Shown here one piece after another: positions 49,501 to 57,000 of a stretch of 64,000 nucleotides of DNA (positions are counted from its first letter, which is position 1; every line of letters begins with the position of its first letter). The stretch covers positions 4,278,001-4,342,000 of the forward strand of contig NZ_CP053660.1 in the NCBI RefSeq assembly GCF_013177455.1, read 5' to 3'. The position numbers were made by a program, and so were the translations under genes. Origin of the DNA: Nocardioides marmotae. Its GTDB lineage: Bacteria > Actinomycetota > Actinomycetes > Propionibacteriales > Nocardioidaceae. Under the pieces are notes generated by a model. That model ran no database searches. It was not told where the DNA came from and was given only the letters and a program-made list of their open reading frames with translations.

Positions 49501-49629
49501 CACCGCGGCGGAGAAGACCGGGCCGAGCACGGCCGACCCGATCGCCAGCGCGAGCAGCAGCACCGACCCGCCCGAGAGCAGGGCGCGCGAGCGCAGCCCG
49601 CGCAGGACGGTGGCGAGCAGCGTCCTCAT
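46573..49629 (-). CDS. FtsX-like ABC transporter permease, large subunit
   Basis: This 1018-aa protein starts MRTLLATVLRGLRSRALLSG. It has an N-terminal membrane anchor, a long extracytoplasmic segment, a block of three to four helices near residues 300-460, a second long external segment and a final FtsX-type helix set (AVVAALVLLMALAGLVVSTA, then DAASLRVVGVPRRSVAAAVV). This is the duplicated MacB/FtsX layout. It overlaps the upstream permease gene by ATGA and is last in a four-gene operon. The substrate is unknown; lipoprotein or peptide export fits the family. Confidence 0.88.
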   Translation of the reverse strand: MRTLLATVLRGLRSRALLSGGSVLLLALAIGSAVLGPVFSAAVTSSYLVTRLDEAPNRLTGLSWVYQPGAAAPSVARGIAAQVTAAYDGPFATPQTTLLTEQSPTPAGVWRLTAALEACEHLEVTGACPEQPGEVLMLAGDAEFTSTEIGETLDLGALGEHRVVGTYRVPDVSEEDFWFDLTRFASIPPAERRAGNIPYQPAPLVTVEDAFAALEVAAVGWSVLVDRRLEVPPDLSLADTEQAERTAAGLDGPPREVGEGTLTGRSISDLGTILDETREQQQTARASVTPAVVSLVLVALALLLRLLTAAAELRLPELALASLRGLGRRRMWSLGLSEPLVLLVAAVPLGGALGIAAALALVRAWLVPGLPLPLPWEALAAGGLVALASVGVAVASVGLVLRTTLAEQLAGVRRPKRTGRVAVVAQLVLVAAAVMVLLSTLSAAPGDPDVTDLVLPVLLAVVAGLAATRATAWLAGRWTRRRTRSLPGFVAARALSRRTEGTLVVLPVTAALAICVFGAGVHDSAAEWRASVAATRAPADVVWRSSLPLDQTVDLTHRIDPEGRWLMAAGTLVTQGPTYAVVDAPRLDRVAAWPDQWTPGTSAAEVARRIEPQGTPPQLAGTSVRLTATVDGTTERDLSVRLRLDGTGGDRPRYAFLGPFPAGRTTTVTEPVPFCRDGCELDAITLGGAAALPVAMDAVVTLEDLRVDDEPVTDAFVGAGWVRSPTATAEAAVGAVEATSGSGSGSGSLAVSVDSEGTPVIAQLVAGALPAALPVVAGLDAVTSAQGGSSSMTSALTFPVDPVVEAGSVPLLGPIGLMVDHGMLTLDREVYEQDAPVYVLARGDTPAAVQDALRDRGASVETTLEDVRRTLDQGAYALALRLYAVVAALVLLMALAGLVVSTAVQLPSRRRDAASLRVVGVPRRSVAAAVVLELAVVLGSTAVAGLAAGSLAQYVVLRTVTLGTVDTVTTPALVASIDPARLVLLALLAAVLLGTVALVSAVLTVRGARGSTLRETAR

Positions 49630-51932
49630 CGGGTGGCCTCCTCGCGCAGGATCGCCGGGCGGCTCTCGGCGGCGGGGGCGGTGCGGCCGCGGCCGGTGAC
49701 GCCCAGGACGACGGCGGCGACCACGAGGGCGGCGACGACCAGCGGCGCGAGCGCCGGGCCGGTGGTCAGGGGCACGGCGTGCTCGGGCACGTCGACGAGC
49801 GCGAGGTGCGCCAGCAGCAGGCGGGCCGCGAGGGCCGCGCCGACGACCGTGGCGACGAGCGCGGCGGCGGCGAGCCAGGCGGCCTCGGCGAGCCCCGCGG
49901 CCCGCAGCCGCGCGGGCGCCAGCCCGACGACCCGGAGCGCGGCGACGTCGCGCAGCCACCCCGCGCGCTGGCGGGCGACCGCGGTCACCAGGACGAGCAC
50001 CGCGACGAGCAGCGCGAAGCCCGCCACCAGCGCGTAGACGAGCGCCTGCGCCGACCCGCTCTCCGCGGCCACGTCCTCCTCGACCTGCGCGAGCGTGCGG
50101 ACCTCGGCGCCCTCGGCGTCGGCCAGGGTCTCGACCAGGTCGCCGGGGGCGTCGGCGCGGACCAGCACCATCGGCTCCGCGGCGGGCACGGTCGGCGGGC
50201 TGCCCACCGCGGCGCGCGGCAGGTCCGCGAGGAGCCCGTCGGCCTCGACGAGCGGGAGCGCGGGGAAGCGCTCGAGCACCCCGGCGGGCCGGTCGTCGCC
50301 GCCGACGGAGTCGAGCAGCGGCGGCCCGTCGGGCCACACCGCGGTGTCGGTGGCCAGCACCGGCGTGCTCGGCGCCTCGACGGTGCGGACGGCGACCTGC
50401 GGGCGGTCGGCGGTGCGGGCCAGCAGCCCCAGGTCGACCGGCAGCGCGCCGCCGGGGCGGCCGAACCGGTCGGGGCCCTCGGGCTCCCAGCCGCCGTCGA
50501 GCAGGTCGACCTCCGGGGCGTCGGCCGGGCCGGGCGGGCGCAGCCGGAGGCCGGAGAGGACGTACGGCAGCGGGCTGGTGCCGGGCGTGCGGTCCAGCAC
50601 GACCCGCTCGACCAGGCACCCGTCCGCGCAGTCGGTCACCGGGCGCTCGACGGTCACCGGCGAGCCGTCGCGCGGGACCTCCGCGAACACCGGCACGAAG
50701 CGCTCCTCACCGCTCGCGTCGCGCAGCTCCAGGGTCACCAGCGGCCGGAGCAGCCCGTCGGTGCGGGGGCTGACCCCGCGCAGGGTCACCACCAGGGTGC
50801 CGCCGGTGACGACCCCGGCGGAGGTGCCGGCCAGCTCCGCGACGTGGCCGGCCACGCCCGCGGCCGGGGTGTCGGCGAGGAAGTCGCCGACCACGGCGTC
50901 GTACCGCTCGGTGTCGAGGAAGACCCGTCGCGCCGGCACGCTGCCGCCGCCGGGGACCACGACCGCGGCCATCAGCCAGCGGCCGTCGGGGTCCAGGTCG
51001 CGGGTCAGGCCCAGGAGGCCGTCGGCGTCCTGCTCGGGCTGGGTGACCACGACCGGGGCGCCGGCGCGCAGCCGCGCGGTCTCGTCGGTCCAGTCGCCGA
51101 CCTGTGCGGCGCCGGTGGCGGCCAGCGCGGCCACGACGGCGGCGGCGACCAGCACGCGCAGCGCGTCGCCGGCGTCGGCGGACCGGGCGATCCGGCGGGC
51201 CGCGAGGTACCCGGCCAGCGAGCCGCCCGCGCGGGCCACCACCGCCCGCGCGCCCAGGCGCACGACCAGCACCGCGGCCTGCCCGACGGCCAGCCCGAGC
51301 AGCGCCGGGCCGGCCAGGACGACCCAGTCGGGCTCGTCGGCGGGCACCGTGGAGGCGCGGTAGGCCGCGACGACCGCCCCGACCACGACCAGCACGTCGA
51401 GGAACGTCGCCACCAGCCCGCGTCGCCGCGGTCGCGCCGCCGGAGTGACCTGGTCGGCGAGCGGCTCGCGCAGCGCGCCGGCCATGCCGGCCACCACGCC
51501 CACCAGGCCCGCGACGACGACGGCGAGGGTGGCCACCACCCCACCGAGCGTGTACGTCGCCGGGTCGGCGTCGGTCCAGGCCGTCGTCGCGACCCGGGCG
51601 CCCAGCGTGCCGAGCAGCCAGCCGGCCAGCCCGCCGAGGAGGAGCACCAGCAGCGGCTCGAGCGCGAGGAGCACGTGCAGCGAGCGGCCCTCGAGCCCGC
51701 GCAGCCGGGCGATCGCGACCTCGCCGCGCCGGGCGGCCGCCAGCTCGCGACCGGTCGTCGGCACCGCGACCGCACCGAGCACGAGCAGCGGCACGGCCAG
51801 CGCCGCGGAGGTGCCGGCCGCCGCGGCCACGCCGAGCACGCTCACGCAGCCGGCGGTCACCACGACGGTGAGCAGCAGGAGCGGGAGGAGCGTGCTGCGG
51901 CGCGACCAGGCGCCGCGGAGGGTCCGCTTCAC
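49626..51932 (-). CDS. FtsX-like ABC transporter permease
   Basis: This 768-aa protein starts with a GTG and an early membrane helix (LLPLLLLTVVVTAGCVSVLG). FtsX-type helix blocks occur near residues 45-160, 175-285 and 635-750; the last includes DVAALRVVGLAPARLRAAGL, the same motif as in the partner permease. The external region between them is rich in Asp and Pro. It overlaps both flanking genes by 4 nt. It probably forms a heteromeric exporter with the large permease. Confidence 0.87.
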   Translation of the reverse strand: MKRTLRGAWSRRSTLLPLLLLTVVVTAGCVSVLGVAAAAGTSAALAVPLLVLGAVAVPTTGRELAAARRGEVAIARLRGLEGRSLHVLLALEPLLVLLLGGLAGWLLGTLGARVATTAWTDADPATYTLGGVVATLAVVVAGLVGVVAGMAGALREPLADQVTPAARPRRRGLVATFLDVLVVVGAVVAAYRASTVPADEPDWVVLAGPALLGLAVGQAAVLVVRLGARAVVARAGGSLAGYLAARRIARSADAGDALRVLVAAAVVAALAATGAAQVGDWTDETARLRAGAPVVVTQPEQDADGLLGLTRDLDPDGRWLMAAVVVPGGGSVPARRVFLDTERYDAVVGDFLADTPAAGVAGHVAELAGTSAGVVTGGTLVVTLRGVSPRTDGLLRPLVTLELRDASGEERFVPVFAEVPRDGSPVTVERPVTDCADGCLVERVVLDRTPGTSPLPYVLSGLRLRPPGPADAPEVDLLDGGWEPEGPDRFGRPGGALPVDLGLLARTADRPQVAVRTVEAPSTPVLATDTAVWPDGPPLLDSVGGDDRPAGVLERFPALPLVEADGLLADLPRAAVGSPPTVPAAEPMVLVRADAPGDLVETLADAEGAEVRTLAQVEEDVAAESGSAQALVYALVAGFALLVAVLVLVTAVARQRAGWLRDVAALRVVGLAPARLRAAGLAEAAWLAAAALVATVVGAALAARLLLAHLALVDVPEHAVPLTTGPALAPLVVAALVVAAVVLGVTGRGRTAPAAESRPAILREEATR

Positions 51933-52771
51933 GCGGGGCCCGACGGGTCGCTGGGGCGGCGGAAGAGCGCGTGGTCCACCTCGGGCGCCGGCCGCTGCTC
52001 GGGGGCGGGCTCGGGGGCGGGCTCGGGGGCTGGGTCGGCCGCGGGGACAGGCTCGGTGACCGGAGCAGCCGCGGGCGCAGGTGCAGTGGCCTGCGCAGCA
52101 GCGGGCGCGGGAGCGGGTGCGGCACCGATGTCGACGCGCACCAGCCGGCCCTCGTCGAGGGCGACGTGGTCGTCGCAGGCCTCGACGACGGCGGGGTCGT
52201 GGGTGGCGACGACGACGACCGCGCCCCGCTCCGCCTCGCGGCGCAGCTCGGCGAGCACCAGCCCGCGGTTGCCCTCGTCGAGCTCGGAGGTCGGCTCGTC
52301 GGCGAGCAGCACCTGCGCGCCGACGCAGAGCCCACGGGCCAGCGCGACGCGTTGCATCTGCCCGCCGGAGAGCTCCTCGACCTGCCGGTCACCGAGGTCG
52401 GCGATGGAGAAGCGGGCCAGCGCGGCCTCGGCCCGCTCGTCGGCCTCGGCCGGCTCGACGCCGCGGGCGCGCAGCGCGATCGAGACGTTCTCCCGGGCCG
52501 AGAGGATCGGCACCAGCCCGTAGACCTGGAGCACGAACGCGACCTCGGGCCGCGGGTCGCCGGTCCCCAGCCACATCGGCGCGCCGTCGCACGACGCCGT
52601 GCCGGTGGTCGGCTCGAGGAGGCCGCCGGCGATCGAGAGCAGGGTGGTCTTGCCCGAGCCGCTCGGCCCGGACAGCGCGGTCAGCCGTCCGGCGCGGAGC
52701 TCGAGGTCGATCCCCTCCAGCAGCGGGCGGCCGACGACGTAGGAGACGCCGGTCAGGCGCAGCGCGCTCAT
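51929..52771 (-). CDS. ABC transporter ATP-binding protein (LolD/MacB type)
   Basis: This 280-aa protein has Walker A SGPSGSGKTTLLS, signature LSGGQMQRVALARG, Walker B VLLADEPTSELDEGN and H-loop ATHDPAVVEA. A Pro/Ala/Glu-rich tail (PAPEPAPEPAPEQRP type, about residues 220-280) follows and is not part of the ATPase. The ATG has GAGGAGG upstream and overlaps the other ATPase stop (ATGA). It energises the FtsX permeases. Confidence 0.92.
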   Translation of the reverse strand: MSALRLTGVSYVVGRPLLEGIDLELRAGRLTALSGPSGSGKTTLLSIAGGLLEPTTGTASCDGAPMWLGTGDPRPEVAFVLQVYGLVPILSARENVSIALRARGVEPAEADERAEAALARFSIADLGDRQVEELSGGQMQRVALARGLCVGAQVLLADEPTSELDEGNRGLVLAELRREAERGAVVVVATHDPAVVEACDDHVALDEGRLVRVDIGAAPAPAPAAAQATAPAPAAAPVTEPVPAADPAPEPAPEPAPEQRPAPEVDHALFRRPSDPSGPA

Positions 52772-53637
52772 CGCCCCTCCTCCTCGGAGCGGGAGACGAC
52801 CAGCCGGCTGTGGTCCTCCGGCTCGATCCGCACCAGCGTGCCGGGCGGCCACTGCTCGGCGAGGTGGGTGGGCAGGTGCACGACGCCCTCGGAGCCGATG
52901 ACGACGTACTCCGCGCCGTCGCGGCCCTCCGACCCCACCCGGCCGCCCTTCATCGTCACCGTGCGGGGGAAGGTCGCGGCGACCTCCGGCTGGTGGGTGA
53001 CGACCACGACGGTGGTGCCGAGGTCGTCGCCGAGGGAGTGGATGAGCGCGATGACGTGGTCGCGGTCCTCGTGGGAGAGCTGGCTGGTCGGCTCGTCGGC
53101 GAGCAGCAGCTGCGGGCCGGTGGAGACCGCGCAGGCCAGGGCGAGCCGCTGCCGCTGGCCGCCGGACATCGTGGAGACGACCTGGTCGGCCTGCTGCTCG
53201 AGGCCGACCCGGCCGAGCAGCTCGGCCTCGGGCAGCGCCGCGCGCCGCTCGGCCGACGACAGCGCGAGCCGGGCGAAGGCGATGTTCTGGCGGGCGGTGG
53301 CGTAGGGCAGCAGGTTGCGGGTCGAGCCCTGGAGCATCGTGCTGACCCGGCGGGCGCGGACCCGGGCGAGGTAGCGCTCGCCCATCCGCGAGACCTCCTC
53401 CTCGCCGAGGAAGATCCGGCCGGCGCTGGGCTTCTGGATCCCGCCGAGCAGGGTCAGCAGCGTGGACTTGCCCGACCCGCTGGGGCCGAGGAACGCCACC
53501 CGCTCGCCGGCCGCGATGGTCAGGTCGACCCCCTGCAGCGCGACGACGTCGTGGCCCTCGAAGGTGCGGTAGAGGTGCACGACGCCCTCGCACCGCACGC
53601 GCAGGCCTCCCGGCCGCTCGTCCACCGTCGTCGTCAC
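52768..53637 (-). CDS. ABC transporter ATP-binding protein (LolD/MacB type)
   Basis: This 289-aa protein has Walker A LGPSGSGKSTLLT, signature MSGGQRQRLALA, Walker B LLLADEPTSQLSHED and H-loop VTHQPEVAAT. The Walker B region has SQLSHED in place of the usual SxLD, so the D-loop is atypical. The C-terminal ~60 residues have a short beta domain (GAEYVVIGSEGVVHLPTHLA). The GTG start follows GAGGGG. It is first in the four-gene operon, which therefore has two different ATPases for two permeases. Confidence 0.9.
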   Translation of the reverse strand: MTTTVDERPGGLRVRCEGVVHLYRTFEGHDVVALQGVDLTIAAGERVAFLGPSGSGKSTLLTLLGGIQKPSAGRIFLGEEEVSRMGERYLARVRARRVSTMLQGSTRNLLPYATARQNIAFARLALSSAERRAALPEAELLGRVGLEQQADQVVSTMSGGQRQRLALACAVSTGPQLLLADEPTSQLSHEDRDHVIALIHSLGDDLGTTVVVVTHQPEVAATFPRTVTMKGGRVGSEGRDGAEYVVIGSEGVVHLPTHLAEQWPPGTLVRIEPEDHSRLVVSRSEEEGR

Positions 53638-53765
53638 GCCCCTGCCCCTCGCTGCTGTCCGCCTGATGTCCGCCCGGCGTCCCCCACGCGAGGGACAGGA
53701 CACCGTAGGCCCTCGGCCCGCGGCAATCGTCTGGGTGGGTTCGTCATCGTTTCGTGGCCGGGGCG

Positions 53766-53771
53766 TAGGTT
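53766..53771 (+). promoter_or_regulatory. Leaderless -10 element of the MFS gene
   Basis: TAGGTT lies 8 nt before the GTG at 53780. Confidence 0.4.
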
Positions 53772-53779
53772 TCCGCCCC

Positions 53780-55081
53780 GTGGCTGGATCGGGGCAGGCG
53801 GCGCAGCGCTTCCGCGGACTGCTGGCCGACACCCGGCCGCTGCGCGACGACAACTTCCGGCGGCTGTGGGTCGCCAACATCATCACCGTCATCGGCGCGC
53901 AGCTGACGGTGGTCGCGGTGCCGGCGCAGATCTACGCCGAGACCGGCTCCTCGGCGTACGTCGGGCTCACCGGCCTCTTCGGCCTGGTCCCGCTCGTGGT
54001 CTTCGGGCTGTACGGCGGCGCGCTGGCCGACGTCTTCGACCGCCGCACGATCCTCATCGTCACCACGCTCGGGCTGATCGGCACCAGCGCGCTGTTCTGG
54101 CTCCAGGCGGCGGTCGGCGGGGTCGACGTGTGGCTGCTGCTGAGCCTGTTCGCGGTGCAGCAGGCGTTCTTCGCGGTCAACCAGCCCACCCGCAGCGCCC
54201 TGCTCCCGCGGCTGCTGCCCCCCGAGCTGCTCCCCGCGGCGAACTCGCTGAACATGACCGTCTTCCAGGCCGGCGCGATCGCCGGGCCGCTCGTGGCCGG
54301 CGCGCTGATCCCGGTGCTGGGCTTCGAGTGGCTCTACCTCGTCGACACCCTCACGCTGCTCGCGACGTTGAGCGCGGTCGTCCGGCTGCCCCCGCTGCCG
54401 GTGATCGGCGCGCTCGCGGGCGCGCCGGGCCTGCGGTCGGTGGTCGAGGGGCTGGCCTACCTGCGCGGGCACCCCGTGCTGCTCATGTCCTTCGTGGTCG
54501 ACATCATCGCGATGGTCTTCGGCATGCCACGGGCGCTCTTCCCCGAGATCGCCCACCTCGACTTCGGCGGGCCCGACGAGGGCGGACTGGTCTTCGCGGC
54601 GCTCTTCGCCGCGATCCCCGCCGGCGCGGTGATCGGCGGCGTGCTCAGCGGCTGGGTCTCGCGGATCGAGCGCCAGGGCCTGGCGGTCATCTGGTGCATC
54701 CTCGTCTGGGGCGTCGCCATGACCGGCTTCGGGCTCGCGGTGGGGCTGGCCGACCGCTGGCGCGAGCCGATGCTGGTGGCCGCGCTGCTCATGCTCGTGG
54801 TCGGCGGCGCCGCCGACATGGCCTCCGCGGCGTTCCGCAGCTCGATGCTCCAGGCCGCGGCGAACGACTCCGTCCGGGGCCGGTTGCAGGGCGTCTTCAT
54901 CGTCGTCGTCGCCGGCGGCCCCCGGGTCGCCGACGTCGCGCACGGGGCGGCGGCGGCCGCGGTCGGCACCGCCGCGGCGGCGGCCGGCGGCGGCGTGCTG
55001 GTGGTCGTCGGGACGGTCGTGGCGGCGCTCGCGGTGCCGTCCTTCGTGCGCTACCGGATCACGCGCCCAGCAACCCCCTGA
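53780..55081 (+). CDS. MFS transporter (EntS-like exporter)
   Basis: This 433-aa protein has about twelve membrane helices. After a short cytoplasmic lead (RPLRDDNFRRLWVANIITVI) comes the MFS motif GLYGGALADVFDRRTILIVT, and later ANSLNMTVFQAGAIAGPLVA. The pattern matches EntS-type enterobactin or drug exporters. The GTG at 53780 is used; the earlier in-frame region is Pro/Arg-rich and not membrane-like. It converges on and overlaps the DinB gene by 23 nt. Confidence 0.9.
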   Translation: MAGSGQAAQRFRGLLADTRPLRDDNFRRLWVANIITVIGAQLTVVAVPAQIYAETGSSAYVGLTGLFGLVPLVVFGLYGGALADVFDRRTILIVTTLGLIGTSALFWLQAAVGGVDVWLLLSLFAVQQAFFAVNQPTRSALLPRLLPPELLPAANSLNMTVFQAGAIAGPLVAGALIPVLGFEWLYLVDTLTLLATLSAVVRLPPLPVIGALAGAPGLRSVVEGLAYLRGHPVLLMSFVVDIIAMVFGMPRALFPEIAHLDFGGPDEGGLVFAALFAAIPAGAVIGGVLSGWVSRIERQGLAVIWCILVWGVAMTGFGLAVGLADRWREPMLVAALLMLVVGGAADMASAAFRSSMLQAAANDSVRGRLQGVFIVVVAGGPRVADVAHGAAAAAVGTAAAAAGGGVLVVVGTVVAALAVPSFVRYRITRPATP

Positions 55082-55562
55082 CGTACGCCGCCTGGCCGAC
55101 GTGCTGGGCGTCGTCGTCGAGCACGCTCACCAGCCGCACGCCGAGCGTCACCGGCGGGTCCCAGCTGTCGTCGACGACCCGGTCGAGGTCCTCGGGGGCG
55201 ACCGTGTCGAGGAACGCCAGGGTCTGCTCGTGCACCGCGCGCAGGTAGCCCGCCAGCAGGTCCGCCGACACCCGGACCCGGCCGACCGCCTCGGCGTCCT
55301 GGCCGTAGCCGGTCGCGCCCGACTCGAAGGGCAGGTCGAACCGGTCGACCCACCCCTGCGCGGTCCACACCTGCTCGCGGCCGGCCACGTCGGCCACGTG
55401 GTCGTCCTGCACCCGCGCGAGGTGCCAGACCAGCCACGCGATCGAGTTCGTCTGCGGCGCCGGCCGCACGGCCAGCTGGTCGGTGGTCAGGCCGTCCACG
55501 ACCGCCGTACCGCTCTCCACGACGCGACCGAACGCGTCCTTCAACAGATCCGTCGGAGTCAT
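55059..55562 (-). CDS. DinB/DUF664 family protein
   Basis: This 167-aa four-helix protein has the DinB/DUF664 pattern: TNSIAWLVWHLARVQDDHVA (metal-ligand His in WHLARVQDDH) and the C-terminal VSVLDDDAQHVGQAAYVRGL (second His site). Actinobacterial members are often mycothiol-dependent transferases. The ATG follows TACCGT by 8 nt. Its 3' end overlaps the convergent MFS gene. Confidence 0.88.
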   Translation of the reverse strand: MTPTDLLKDAFGRVVESGTAVVDGLTTDQLAVRPAPQTNSIAWLVWHLARVQDDHVADVAGREQVWTAQGWVDRFDLPFESGATGYGQDAEAVGRVRVSADLLAGYLRAVHEQTLAFLDTVAPEDLDRVVDDSWDPPVTLGVRLVSVLDDDAQHVGQAAYVRGLLGA

Positions 55563-55570
55563 GCCACCCG

Positions 55571-55576
55571 ACGGTA
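55571..55576 (-). promoter_or_regulatory. -10 element of the DinB gene
   Basis: On the minus strand TACCGT lies 8 nt before the ATG at 55562. Confidence 0.4.
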
Positions 55577-55611
55577 CGTCGGGGCCGGGGGTACCGGTCG
55601 CGAGGAGATCA

Positions 55612-55750
55612 TGCCGCTGCTGCGCCGCCTCGGCACCGCGCGCCCGACATGCACGCGATGCTCGAGGTCACCCAGGAGCTCAGCAAGCTGGTGATGAACC
55701 TGCCGGGCATGGGCCGGACCGAGAAGAAGGCCGACGACCAGCGGGACTGA
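55612..55750 (+). pseudogene. Small ORF of ~46 aa with a probable 1-bp frameshift
   Basis: GAGGAG precedes an ATG at 55612 that encodes MPLLRRLGTARP. The frame then becomes poor. In the next frame, from 55649, MHAMLEVTQELSKLVMNLPG leads to GMGRTEKKADDQRD and a TGA at 55750, with all third positions G or C. A single missing G in the CCCG run near 55644 would join them as ARPDMHAML. It could be a real small gene with an assembly or sequencing error, or a decayed one. No family is recognised. Confidence 0.5.
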
Positions 55751-55807
55751 GTCGTCGCTGCCCGCCGGGCCCTGCGTCTCCCCGCCGGGCGTGGGTACCG
55801 CTCCCGC

Positions 55808-56800
55808 ATGACGCGCTTCGGCTACACCCTGATGACCGAGCAGAGCGGCCCGCGGGAGCTGGTGAAGTACGCCGTCGCCGCCGAGCCCGCCGGCTTCGAC
55901 TTCGAGGTCTCCAGCGACCACTACTCCCCCTGGCTGACCGAGCAGGGCCACGCGCCGTACGCCTGGACCGTCCTCGGCGCGGTCGCCCAGGCCACCGAGC
56001 GGGTGGGCCTGATGACGTACGTGACCTGCCCGACGCTGCGCTACCACCCCGCCGTCGTCGCCCAGAAGGCCGCGACCCTCCAGATCCTCGCCGAGGGGCG
56101 GTTCACCCTCGGGCTCGGCAGCGGGGAGAACCTCAACGAGCACGTCGTCGGCGCCGGTTGGCCCGCCATCGGGCAGCGCCAGGAGATGCTCACCGAGGCG
56201 ATCGAGATCATCCGCGCGCTGCACACCGGCGAGCTCGTCGACTACCGCGGGCAGCACTTCGACGTCGAGTCCGCCCGCGTCTGGGACCTCCCCGAGGAGG
56301 CCGTCGAGATCGGCGTCGCCGTCGCCGGCGAGCGGGGCCTGGAGCAGCTGGCGCCGCTGGCCGACCACCTCATCGGCACCGAGCCGCGCGCCGATCTCAT
56401 CGAGGGCTGGAACGGCATCGACGGCGCCCCCACCATCGGCTCCCCGGCCCGCGCGGTCGGGCAGATCCCGATCTGCTGGGCGCCGAGCGAGGAGGCCGCC
56501 GTGGCGCTCGCGCACGAGCAGTTCCGCTGGTTCGCCGGCGGCTGGAAGGTCAACGCCGACCTGCCCACCCCCGCCGGCTTCGCCGGCGCCACGCAGTTCG
56601 TGCGCCCCGAGGACGTCGCCGACGCCATCCCCTGCGGGCCCGACCTCGACAAGATCGTCGACTCAGTCTCCGCCTACTGGGAGGCCGGCTTCACCGACAT
56701 CGCCCTCGTCCAGGTCGGCGACGCCCTCCAGGAGCAGTTCCTCACCGACGCCGCCCTCCCCCTCCTCGAGAAGCTCCGCGCCGCCGCGCCGTCCTCCTGA
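55808..56800 (+). CDS. F420-dependent LLM oxidoreductase (TIGR03557-like)
   Basis: This 330-aa protein has the features of the F420-dependent glucose-6-phosphate dehydrogenase-like group: FDFEVSSDHYSPWLTEQGHA near residues 30-49, GLMTYVTCPTLRYHPAVVAQ and FTLGLGSGENLNEHVVGAGW. It should exchange hydride with F420; the organic substrate is not known. The ATG follows a weak TACCGC-N6. Confidence 0.88.
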   Translation: MTRFGYTLMTEQSGPRELVKYAVAAEPAGFDFEVSSDHYSPWLTEQGHAPYAWTVLGAVAQATERVGLMTYVTCPTLRYHPAVVAQKAATLQILAEGRFTLGLGSGENLNEHVVGAGWPAIGQRQEMLTEAIEIIRALHTGELVDYRGQHFDVESARVWDLPEEAVEIGVAVAGERGLEQLAPLADHLIGTEPRADLIEGWNGIDGAPTIGSPARAVGQIPICWAPSEEAAVALAHEQFRWFAGGWKVNADLPTPAGFAGATQFVRPEDVADAIPCGPDLDKIVDSVSAYWEAGFTDIALVQVGDALQEQFLTDAALPLLEKLRAAAPSS

Positions 56801-56824
56801 TCTCTCCGCCCCGCCGCTTCCCGC

Positions 56825-57000
56825 CTGCGGCCTGCGGGTCGCGGGTGGTTGCGGTGGGGGCAGCTACGGGAGAGGTACGGCGCGTGGTTGCGGCGGCCTC
56901 CCGAGACCGGGCCGAAACTTCTCGAAGTCGTGTCTCGACATGCGGTCTGACCTGGGGAAACGCCGGTCTGACTGTCGGTGGCGGGTGCTTGAGTAGACCC
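56825..57000 (+). repeat. Conserved 5' flank of 13E12 copy 2
   Basis: This flank matches 1650-1978 but lacks the ~153-bp palindromic insertion. Shared blocks include CTGCGGCCTGCGGGTCG, CGGTCTGACCTGGGGAAAC and TTGAGTAGACCCATGG. Confidence 0.75.
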
